From Candidatus Latescibacterota bacterium (GTDB lineage: Bacteria; Latescibacterota; UBA2968; UBA8231): DNA of 11,792 nt. Position 1 is the stretch's first letter, and every line of letters starts with the position of its first letter. The translations under genes and the position numbers were made by a program. The notes beneath the pieces were generated by a model. That model searched no databases, was not told where the DNA came from, and saw nothing but the letters and a program-made list of their open reading frames with translations. Location: positions 26,050 to 37,841 of the forward strand of contig DPVW01000034.1 of assembly GCA_003529325.1 (NCBI GenBank), in the 5' to 3' direction. Of this stretch, positions 1 to 6,575 are shown one piece after another.

Positions 1-444
1 GTCGCGGGTGATCAGCAGGGCAGAGGCCGGTTCCGCTGGGAACAGACCACGACGGTTGATCCGCCGGCGCTGCTGCGGGGGCCTGTAACTCGGCATCGGC
101 GGCGACCCGTTGGTATCCGGGATAACGATCGGCGTAGGCATGTTGCCCCAGATGGAAAATGGGCAAGCCCACCCCCCGGGCTGCCTCCAGCACCGGCCGG
201 ATCACGTCGCCGATGATACCATGCGCCTCGGCTACCCGGTCCGCCGCTTCACCCGGGCGGCGGTCACCCGGCTCGATGGGATATGGACCGTCACTCTCCC
301 CAAGGTTCCAACAGTGGACGAGGACGAGACCCACCTGGCCGAGGCTTCGGTCGAGCTGCTTGATCTGCGGCCCGGATCCCCAGACATGGGCATGCCAGGA
401 CCATAGAGCGAACCGAGTCGGTGATAGTGCAGGGGCAGTCGCAT
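1..444 (-). CDS. Isochorismatase-like cysteine hydrolase, partial, with apparent frameshift near the N-terminus
   Basis: The 3' end lies beyond the left edge. The minus-strand frame running from about position 400 to 2 reads as a Rossmann-like hydrolase start. It has a hydrophobic strand 'VGLVLVHCWNLG', then 'ESDGPYPIEPGDRRPGEA', a helix ending in 'RPVLEAARGVGLP' and a second strand 'IFHLGQHAYADRYPGY'. This order (strand, long loop, helix, 'EAAR..GLPIFH') is typical of the isochorismatase/cysteine hydrolase superfamily. The canonical catalytic Asp at the end of strand 1 is replaced by His-Cys, so activity is uncertain. That frame has no good start. The neighbouring frame has an ATG at 444, 5 nt after the lipoprotein stop, giving 'MRLPLHYHRLGSLYGPG'. 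Joining the two frames near 384-403 needs one extra base and gives 'GPGHAHVWG'. It is probably co-transcribed with the upstream lipoprotein. Substrate unknown. The family call is from memory of motif patterns. Confidence 0.55.
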
Positions 445-449
445 GTCTG

Positions 450-1355
450 TCAATTGCAGCCGATGGCTTGGGTGGAGACAACGATATTGTCGAAGTAACG
501 TTCCTGATCCACTGGCGAACCACCGTTCCAGTAGTTTTCGAAGAATACGGCGTTGATGGCGTAGTCGGTATAGGTGCCGACAAAGTCCAGACCGTCGCGG
601 CGGGTTTCGAGGTGGCCATCGATCCAGAATTCGTGCACGCCGTTGGCCTGACCGGGATCGTTGAGACGCACATGGGCCTCGACGCAACGCCAGTTGCCGG
701 AGTCCTCTGTAGAAAAGATGGGGGTTGTGCCCGGACGAAAACCCAGCCAGCGCAGGTTGTCGAAGTCGTTGTAGCCCTGACAGATCACCTTGTCGCCACT
801 GACGCAGGATGCGGGATCGACGAGCAGGTGGCCGCTGTCGTCGCTCCACAAATGGGCGATCATCGCCTGCGACCAGTCCGCCTCGGAGGCAAAGACGGTG
901 GCGCGCGAGAGTTTGGCGGGATTGCCCTGCCAGCCTGGCTGATGTTTTAGATACATGCGATAGAAGATCTCGCGGAAGTCTTCATCGTTGCGGATGGTGC
1001 TCTTCATATAGGTATTGGGGTTGCGACCAAAGGCCAGCTTGAGCCCGCCGACACTGACGTCCCCAGCATGCCATCTGGCGAGCATACCGTTGGATTCATG
1101 CAGACCGATGTCCGCCAGAGGTACGAAATCGCCATCGCTGTCACCGTGTTCGAAATAGCGGCCCTCGGCGACCATTGGTGTCGCTGACTCGAAGTCATCG
1201 CAGAACAGCCAGTCAGGGTGTGCGGTATGCCACTGCTGGCATTCATTGGCTGCCGCCACCTGGGGAGTGTCTGTGTCGCCATTCGTGCCGTTGCTGGGGT
1301 TTGACGAAGAGGCGCAAGCAGCGCAGAGAAGAAGCAGGGACAGATGACGATGCAA
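450..1355 (-). CDS. Predicted lipoprotein with concanavalin A-like / polysaccharide lyase-like domain
   Basis: Predicted exported lipoprotein of 301 aa. I choose the TTG start at 1355 because a strong Shine-Dalgarno GGAGAGG lies 6 nt upstream and a signal sequence starts at once: 'MHRH', hydrophobic 'LSLLLLCAA', lipidation Cys at residue 14 ('CAAC'), then a Ser/Asn/Gly/Thr-rich linker. An ATG at 1472 in the same frame would bury this signal behind 39 charged residues. The rest begins 'DWLFCDDFES' and is rich in aromatic beta-strand segments such as 'FYRMYLKHQPGW' and 'HEFWIDGHLETRRDG', closing with 'RYFDNIVVSTQ'. This pattern is typical of concanavalin A-like jelly rolls (LamG or polysaccharide-lyase type). 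It has several Cys residues, fitting a periplasmic or surface protein. It could bind or cleave a polysaccharide; no catalytic residues can be assigned. It is divergent from the oxygenase operon and followed by the cysteine hydrolase. Confidence 0.75.
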   Translation of the reverse strand: MHRHLSLLLLCAACASSSNPSNGTNGDTDTPQVAAANECQQWHTAHPDWLFCDDFESATPMVAEGRYFEHGDSDGDFVPLADIGLHESNGMLARWHAGDVSVGGLKLAFGRNPNTYMKSTIRNDEDFREIFYRMYLKHQPGWQGNPAKLSRATVFASEADWSQAMIAHLWSDDSGHLLVDPASCVSGDKVICQGYNDFDNLRWLGFRPGTTPIFSTEDSGNWRCVEAHVRLNDPGQANGVHEFWIDGHLETRRDGLDFVGTYTDYAINAVFFENYWNGGSPVDQERYFDNIVVSTQAIGCN

Positions 1356-1361
1356 AGGGGT

Positions 1362-1368
1362 CCTCTCC
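1362..1368 (-). promoter_or_regulatory. Ribosome binding site deciding the lipoprotein start
   Basis: On the minus strand this reads GGAGAGG, followed by a 6-nt spacer and a TTG codon at 1355. It is the best match to the anti-Shine-Dalgarno sequence near this gene and supports the TTG start over the upstream in-frame ATG at 1472. Confidence 0.65.
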
Positions 1369-1504
1369 GTTGACGGGTGAGATGCAAAACGAAACGAAGT
1401 GGTGGTGCGTGAGGCAATCGGCGCCAACCGGGATTTGGCCTGACGCGGGAATTTTTCGAGGTTCGTACCCATGCCCTTCCTCTAACCCGACATCAACTAC
1501 TCAG

Positions 1505-2383
1505 ATGAATACCTCTTTCACCAACAGTCTGGAACAACTGGCAGTCGCCCATCAAGAGGACATCGATTGGGGGACACTTACAGATGCGGAACGGATTCGC
1601 TCCATCGAGCTCGAGGGCTACGTGGTCCTGCCGGATGTGCTTACCCCCGACCAGGTGACAGCCCTGCGCCAGGAGCTTGACGGGCTGCCCACAAGAGCTG
1701 TCGACTACAGCCCGCATCAGCGTGGTTGCACCGATGTACAATGGACGGATTCGCCGACGGCGATCGAGGTGATTGCCAATCCTCCCGTCGTCGCCTTTCT
1801 GCGAGCCCTGTTCGGCGACGAGTTATTGTGCACGTCCTGTGGTTATTCGGTCTCAGACCCCGGCCATCCCGGGATCGCCATCCACACCGACGCGCAGCCG
1901 TATGGGTCGAAGATCTTTGGTCTGCAGGCGAGCTCACCGGTGCTGGCACGGGTGCTCTATTATCTGGATGACCTGACGCCGGAGCGTTCCCCATTCAAGG
2001 TGATCCCACGCTCGCATCTGTCCCTGCACCGCGACGCCAATCCATACCACCGGTATCTCAGTCATCCCGACGAGCGCATGGTGACCTGCCGCGCCGGTTC
2101 GGCGGCGATCATCAACCAGAAGGTGTTCCACGGCAACTACCCGAATCACAGCGACAGTTCCCGTCGCATGTACGGCATCGCTTACCGGCCAGCCTGGGCG
2201 GGTCCCATCGAGGACGTGGAGGACCGCGATCCCACCCGGGTCGCACAGCTGCCAGCGCAGATTCAACCCTATTTCCGCAGCCTCAACACACGCCACATCG
2301 ACTTTGACCTGCCCAATCGCCCAGACGACATGGCGAGGGACGCCGCGGGGTTGCGACCACAACGCTGGGATGCGCAGAAATGA
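1505..2383 (+). CDS. Phytanoyl-CoA dioxygenase (PhyH) family Fe(II)/2-oxoglutarate oxygenase
   Basis: A 292-aa non-heme iron, 2-oxoglutarate-dependent oxygenase of the PhyH family, which hydroxylates an organic substrate while decarboxylating 2-oxoglutarate. The N-terminal 'LEGYVVLPDVLTPDQVTAL' (about residues 37-55) is the typical family opening. The iron facial triad is visible as H127-T-D129 and the distal H209 in 'KVFHGNYPN'. R220 or R221, 11-12 residues further on, fits the 2-oxoglutarate carboxylate binder. 'RVLYYLDDLTPERSPFKVIPRSH' type spacing (split here: 'LYYLDDLTPE', 'FKVIPRSH') is also characteristic. The ATG at 1505 is chosen because the frame upstream to 1175 overlaps the divergent lipoprotein and has no family similarity. 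No clear Shine-Dalgarno is seen. There is no signal peptide, so it is cytoplasmic. It is the first gene of a probable operon, 52 nt before the sulfatase. The substrate cannot be told from sequence. Confidence 0.9.
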   Translation: MNTSFTNSLEQLAVAHQEDIDWGTLTDAERIRSIELEGYVVLPDVLTPDQVTALRQELDGLPTRAVDYSPHQRGCTDVQWTDSPTAIEVIANPPVVAFLRALFGDELLCTSCGYSVSDPGHPGIAIHTDAQPYGSKIFGLQASSPVLARVLYYLDDLTPERSPFKVIPRSHLSLHRDANPYHRYLSHPDERMVTCRAGSAAIINQKVFHGNYPNHSDSSRRMYGIAYRPAWAGPIEDVEDRDPTRVAQLPAQIQPYFRSLNTRHIDFDLPNRPDDMARDAAGLRPQRWDAQK

Positions 2384-2435
2384 CCATCTCCTGGTTGCCA
2401 GCAGCCACATTCTTTCAATAGACTGAGAACAGCGC

Positions 2436-3836
2436 ATGGATCGCCCCAACATCCTGTATATCATGTCCGACGATCACGCCTCCCATGCCATGAGCTGTTA
2501 TGGGAGTCGCATCAATCGCACGCCCAATCTCGATCGCATCGCCGACGAGGGCATGCGCTTCGACAACTGTTTCTGTACCAATGGCATCTGCACCCCCAGT
2601 CGCGGCGCCATTCTGACGGGCACATATAACCATGTGAATGGAGTGACGACGCTGGCGACGCATATGGACAACCGCCTGATGACGTATCCGAAGTTGCTGC
2701 GCGAGGCGGGTTACCAGACGGCGATGTTCGGTAAGTGGCACCTCGGTCAGGGCCCTGAGCACGAGCCGACGGGTTTCGACGATTGGCGGGTGTTGCCCGG
2801 GCAGGGGTTGTACCACGATCCGGAGTTGATCGACTCTGCGGGCAAGAAGGTGTGGAAGGGGTATGTCACCGATCTGATCACGGATATGTCGCTGCAGTGG
2901 TTGAAGGATCGCGACAAGAACAAACCCTTCGCCATGATGGTGCATCACAAGGCGCCGCATCGGGAGTGGGAGCCGGACGCCAAACACGCCGACATGTACG
3001 AGAAGGAGGAGATTCTCGAGCCGGAGACCTTTTACGACGACTACCAGAATCGGTCGGCGGCAGCGGCGGCGGCAACGATGCGTATGGAGGATCTCAAACC
3101 GAAGGATCTGAAACAGGAGGTGCCATCGGGACTGTCATCGGTGGAGGAGAAACGGTGGCGTTACCAACGCTACATCAAGGATTATCTGCGCGTTGTCGCC
3201 TCGGTGGATGACAACGTAGGTCGCCTGCTCGACTACCTGGAGCAGGAAGGGTTGGTGGATGACACCCTCGTCGTCTACACGTCAGATCAGGGCTTCTTCC
3301 TTGGTGATCATGGCTGGTTCGACAAACGGTTCATGTATGAGGAGTCTCTGCGTATGCCACTCATCCTGCGCCTGCCTCGCGAGGTCAAGGCGGGGGTCAG
3401 CTGTGACGACTTCGTGCTGAATGTCGATTTCGCCTCGCTGTTCCTCGATCTGGCGGGGGTGACGATTCCGGATGAATTCCAGGGGCGCAATTTCCGACCG
3501 CTGTTGCACGGAGAGAGCCCCGCAGACTGGCGTCAGTCGATGTACTACCGCTACTGGATGCACGGTGATGGCGCCCACAATGTGTACGCCCACTACGGTG
3601 TGCGCACCCACGATCACAAGCTGATCTACTTCTACAATGATGGCTGTGGGCAGAAGGGCGCGGGAGCGGAGACACACCCACCCGAGTGGGAGTTGTTTGA
3701 CCTGAAGGCGGATCCCTACGAGATCAACAGTGTCGCCCACGAGGCATCGCAGAAAGTCGTGCGTGACGACTTGACGAACGAACTGCACCGCTTGCAGGAC
3801 GAGGTAGCGGACGAGCGCTATCACCTGGACGACTGA
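2436..3836 (+). CDS. Cys-type sulfatase (alkaline phosphatase superfamily)
   Basis: A 466-aa type I sulfatase that hydrolyses organic sulfate esters. The active-site signature C52-T-P-S-R56 in 'NGICTPSRGAILTG' is complete. C52 would be oxidised to formylglycine by an enzyme not encoded in this window. Calcium ligands are D12-D13 ('YIMSDDH') and D284-Q285 ('YTSDQGFFLGDHGW'). The conserved 'GKWHLG' (K100, H102) and 'VHHKAPH' (around H170-H175) are present. The C-terminal sub-domain ends with 'EWELFDLKADPYEINS', typical of S1 sulfatases. Length is normal for the family. The protein starts directly at 'MDRPNILYIMSDDH' with no leader, so it is apparently cytoplasmic. It most resembles arylsulfatase or N-acetylglucosamine-6-sulfatase-like members, but the substrate is not assignable. 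It lies between the PhyH oxygenase (52 nt) and the amidohydrolase (17 nt), which suggests one transcript. Confidence 0.93.
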   Translation: MDRPNILYIMSDDHASHAMSCYGSRINRTPNLDRIADEGMRFDNCFCTNGICTPSRGAILTGTYNHVNGVTTLATHMDNRLMTYPKLLREAGYQTAMFGKWHLGQGPEHEPTGFDDWRVLPGQGLYHDPELIDSAGKKVWKGYVTDLITDMSLQWLKDRDKNKPFAMMVHHKAPHREWEPDAKHADMYEKEEILEPETFYDDYQNRSAAAAAATMRMEDLKPKDLKQEVPSGLSSVEEKRWRYQRYIKDYLRVVASVDDNVGRLLDYLEQEGLVDDTLVVYTSDQGFFLGDHGWFDKRFMYEESLRMPLILRLPREVKAGVSCDDFVLNVDFASLFLDLAGVTIPDEFQGRNFRPLLHGESPADWRQSMYYRYWMHGDGAHNVYAHYGVRTHDHKLIYFYNDGCGQKGAGAETHPPEWELFDLKADPYEINSVAHEASQKVVRDDLTNELHRLQDEVADERYHLDD

Positions 3837-3853
3837 GCTGAAAGGTCTGACCC

Positions 3854-4993
3854 ATGAAGTATGATCTACTGATCCGCAATGGCACGCTCATCGACCCCGC
3901 GCAGGGACTGCACGAGCGGCAGGACGTGGCTTTTGCCGACGGCGAGGTCGCGGATGTGGCCGATATTCTCCCCGAGGCTGAAGCGCGCGAAGTGATCGAT
4001 GCCGAAGGGCGGTATGTAACGCCGGGACTGATCGACGTACATGTGCACGTGTATCCCGGTGTGTCCCACTTCGGTATCGAGCCCGATGCCACCTGCCTGG
4101 CACGGGGAGCGACGACGGTGGTCGATGCCGGCTCGGCGGGAGCGGACACCTTTCCAGGTTTTCGCAAGTATGTGATCGAGGTGTCGCAGACACGCATTCT
4201 GGCGCAGCTGAATATCGCTTCCCAGGGCATGGTGTCGCAGCAGGTAGGCGAGTTCGCGTTGCCTGAATACGCCAATGTCGATGCCTGCTGTCGCATGATC
4301 GAGCAGCATCGTGATCTGATTCTCGGCGTGAAAGTGCGGTTGACGAAAGACAGTATCGTCTCGCAGAGTGCCGGCATGACCCCCCTGCACAGGGCACGGG
4401 AGGCGGCGGATGCGGCGGGACTGCCGATCATGATCCATCCGCAGGCGGCGTGGTGTGATTCGCTGGACGACATCCTCAAGGTGATGAAAAAGGGTGACAT
4501 CCTGACGCACTGTTTTCACGGCATGGACTGCGGCATTCTCGATGAGGATTCAGGCAAGGTGCGCGCCAGTGTGCACGATGCTATCGAGCGCGGTGTGCTC
4601 TTTGATGTGGGGCACGGCGCCGGTTCCTTCCGTTGGGATGTGGTGGAGAGGGCGATGGCCGAGGGTGTGCTACCCGCGACGATCTCTTCCGACCTGCACA
4701 TCTACAACGTCAACGGTCCGGTGTATGATCTGGCCAATGTGCTGACAAAATTTCTGCATCTGGGGTTGTCGCTGGACGAGGTACTGACACGGGTGACGTC
4801 GGTGCCAGCGGAGAGTGTGCTCAAGCAGGAAGGTATCGGCACCCTGGCTCCCGGCGCCTGGGGGGATGCCGTCATCTTTGAGTTGCGACGCGGGACCTAC
4901 AACCTGGAAGACTCCTCAGGGGATGTTCGCACCGGTACGCAGAGCCTCGAACCGGTGACCGTAATCAAGGCAGGGCATGTCTATCGAAGTTAA
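3854..4993 (+). CDS. Amidohydrolase/deacetylase family metallohydrolase
   Basis: A 379-aa metal-dependent amidohydrolase with the TIM-barrel plus small beta-sandwich layout of the dihydroorotase/D-aminoacylase-like group (COG3964 type). The N-terminal 'DLLIRNGTLIDPAQGL' and 'YVTPGLIDVHVHVYPG' are hallmarks. Likely binuclear metal ligands are H63 and H65, the carboxylated-lysine candidate K160 in 'ILGVKVRL', H195 in 'PIMIHPQ', H219 in 'LTHCFHG' and D280 in 'ISSDLH'. The C-terminus 'GIGTLAPGAWGDAVIFEL' is the returning beta-sandwich. A ribosome site AAAGG lies 8 nt before the ATG. Members of this family act on cyclic or acyclic amides, including N-acyl groups; substrate here is unknown. The neighbouring sulfatase suggests joint action on one sulfated, N-acylated compound, which is an inference. 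Its TAA overlaps by two bases with the stop of the convergent gene. Confidence 0.9.
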   Translation: MKYDLLIRNGTLIDPAQGLHERQDVAFADGEVADVADILPEAEAREVIDAEGRYVTPGLIDVHVHVYPGVSHFGIEPDATCLARGATTVVDAGSAGADTFPGFRKYVIEVSQTRILAQLNIASQGMVSQQVGEFALPEYANVDACCRMIEQHRDLILGVKVRLTKDSIVSQSAGMTPLHRAREAADAAGLPIMIHPQAAWCDSLDDILKVMKKGDILTHCFHGMDCGILDEDSGKVRASVHDAIERGVLFDVGHGAGSFRWDVVERAMAEGVLPATISSDLHIYNVNGPVYDLANVLTKFLHLGLSLDEVLTRVTSVPAESVLKQEGIGTLAPGAWGDAVIFELRRGTYNLEDSSGDVRTGTQSLEPVTVIKAGHVYRS

Positions 4994-5942
4994 CGCAGCA
5001 GCATGACCTTACGGTCGAGATGTTGCCCCTCCACTCGCAGGCGCACCAGATACACCCCACTCGCCGCGACACGAGCCCGTTCATCGAGGCCATCCCACAC
5101 AGCGTCATACCGGCCGGCTCCCCGGTGCTGCTGGTTGACGAGAGTGCGCACCCTGCCCCCGGCCAGGTTGTACAACGCCAACTCCACGTCACCCTCGGTG
5201 GCCAATTCATAGCGCAGGGTAATGGCAGCATTGAAGGGGTTTGGAAATGGCGCATGCAGAACGAAGTTCTCAGGGGTGGCGTCAGCGGCTTCGGTCACCG
5301 CCGTGCCCACGCGCAGACTGGGATCCATGCGGAAGTAGTGCAGAGCCATCTCGGCATCTTCGCCGGGCAGTTCGTACAAACCCTCCAGATAGGGTGCACC
5401 TCCGGCGACGCCTGATCCATAGGCGCCGTGCACGTAGATCGTGCCGTCCGGTGCCTCCCAGAATCGCCCCTCCCCCCACTGGTGATCAATGCCGACCGCG
5501 ACATGCGTGAAGGGGCCTCCTGGTGGTCCGAAGGCATGACCCAGGGGCCGCTGCGTATTCCAATCGTATTCGTCTCGTAGCGAGGTGTAGAGCAGGTGCG
5601 TGCGGCCATCGTGGCCAACGAGAAGGTCGTCGTTGTGGGCGGCGCCAGCGGGCGCCATGTCGATGATGGGCAGGGTGACGAAGGGTTCGTCGTGTACGGC
5701 GGTAGAGGAATAATACTGCAGGTCACGAAAGGAATATGTGAAGCTGTCGCCACGATCGGCCTTGACCTGGTCGAAGACATCCTGTGTGCTGAAGATATGT
5801 GCCGCCCGTCCCAACAGGGCGACGAAGGGATAGGCTCCCCGCGGATCACGCCGAATACCAGCTCTTCGTCGCTCTGCTCCAATCCGGTCTCCAAGCAAAG
5901 GACACCGGTCGCAACGATCTGGTTCAATGGAGGCGGGAGTTG
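4990..5942 (-). pseudogene. 5'-truncated, frameshifted secreted protein with C-terminal FlgD-Ig-like sorting domain
   Basis: The last 85 residues (about 5247-4993) form a FlgD-Ig-like/T9SS-type tail: 'FPNPFNAAITLRYEL', 'VELALYNLAGGRVRTL', 'GRYDAVWDGLDERARVAAS', 'GVYLVRLRVEGQ', end 'DRKVMLLR'. Such tails sit on exported, cell-surface or secreted proteins of FCB bacteria. The upstream part ('TLPIIDMAPAGAAHNDDLLV', 'THLLYTSLRDEYDW', 'EGRFWEAPDGTIYVHGAYG') looks like a beta-propeller or BNR-type domain; this is uncertain. Two defects are visible. First, the open frame continues directly from the stop codon of the upstream HAD gene with no start, ribosome site or signal peptide, so the N-terminus is missing. 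Second, at the C run 5837-5840 the frame must shift by one base to join 'DEELVFGVIRG' to 'GAYPFVALLGRAAHIF'. I therefore call it a remnant. Its stop overlaps the amidohydrolase stop. Confidence 0.7.
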
Positions 5943-6487
5943 TTAGGCAGAATCCTCACGCACCGCATCGGCCATCTCTTGCAGGGTGAAGAAGAGGAAA
6001 TCGAATTGTGGATGATGCTTAACCGGCAGCGTCGCTCCCATCGCCCCACCGTCCGACAACCGTTGGCGGTCAATCCAGGCATTGGCCAGACCATGGGCCC
6101 GAGCCGGGACGTGGTCGTGCAGCAGAGACTGCGCCGTGTGCAGTACGACCTGCCTGTAAGCCCCGAAGTCGCTGTGCAGATGATCGATGAGATAGTCGAA
6201 ATTGCGTGCTGCCGGTTTGTAGGAACCGATGTCCTGGGCGGTGTACACCGCGTCGAACTCGACGCCGAGTTTGCGCGTTGATGCTGCCAGACCGGCGTGA
6301 TCGACATTCGACAGCACGATCAACCGGTATTTCGTTTGCAGCAGTCGCAGTGCATCGGCGGAGTCCGGGAAGGCGGTCCAGTGGCCAGCAGCAGGGGTTG
6401 CAGTGCATCCCAGATCCCGGATTCCAAGTCGATGAGGGTGCCATAACAGTCGAAGGTGAGAAAGCCGAAATCCGTGAGTCGTTTCAT
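5943..6487 (-). pseudogene. HAD superfamily hydrolase (haloacid dehalogenase type II-like), inactivated by internal deletion
   Basis: The 5' part, from the ATG at 6487, reads '[20 protein letters not shown]' with the HAD nucleophile at D13, then '[14 protein letters not shown]'. The 3' part, in a different frame, reads '[11 protein letters not shown]', '[15 protein letters not shown]' (motif II Ser), 'VEFDAVYTAQDIGSYKPAA' (motif III Lys) and 'LHTAQSLLHDHVPA' (motif IV Asp), ending 'MADAVREDSA'. Together they cover both ends of a type II haloacid dehalogenase-like protein. From my memory of the family, which runs about 220-240 aa, some 55-60 codons of cap domain are missing around 6372-6390. 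The total length of 545 nt is not divisible by three. The deletion is thus out of frame and the product would be truncated soon after residue 40. It lies divergent to mutS2, with 88 nt between starts. Confidence 0.8.
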
Positions 6488-6563
6488 ACAGCCAAACTGG
6501 TGTGCCAATCAAACCGACGCCAGTTGACATTGTAGCGACGCATCGGGGTGTTTGAGTGTTACC

Positions 6564-6570
6564 AGGGAGA
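6564..6570 (+). promoter_or_regulatory. Ribosome binding site deciding the mutS2 start
   Basis: AGGGAGA followed by a 5-nt spacer and GTG at 6576. It supports the GTG start, whose product begins 'NEHALEVLEF' as in other MutS2 proteins, over the in-frame TTG at 6552. Confidence 0.7.
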
Positions 6571-6575
6571 CAACC

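Noticed and set aside
232..849. 205-codon minus-strand open frame overlapping the lipoprotein
   Set aside because: It overlaps the lipoprotein gene almost fully, is Arg/Ser-rich and has no family-like segments. Only its last part includes the likely N-terminal codons of the cysteine hydrolase.
159..950. 263-codon plus-strand open frame
   Set aside because: It is antisense to the lipoprotein and hydrolase and has the composition of a GC-rich shadow frame.
1175..1504. N-terminal extension of the PhyH oxygenase
   Set aside because: The 110 extra codons overlap the divergent lipoprotein, are Arg/Ser/Cys-rich and lack any similarity to the family opening, which fits the ATG at 1505.
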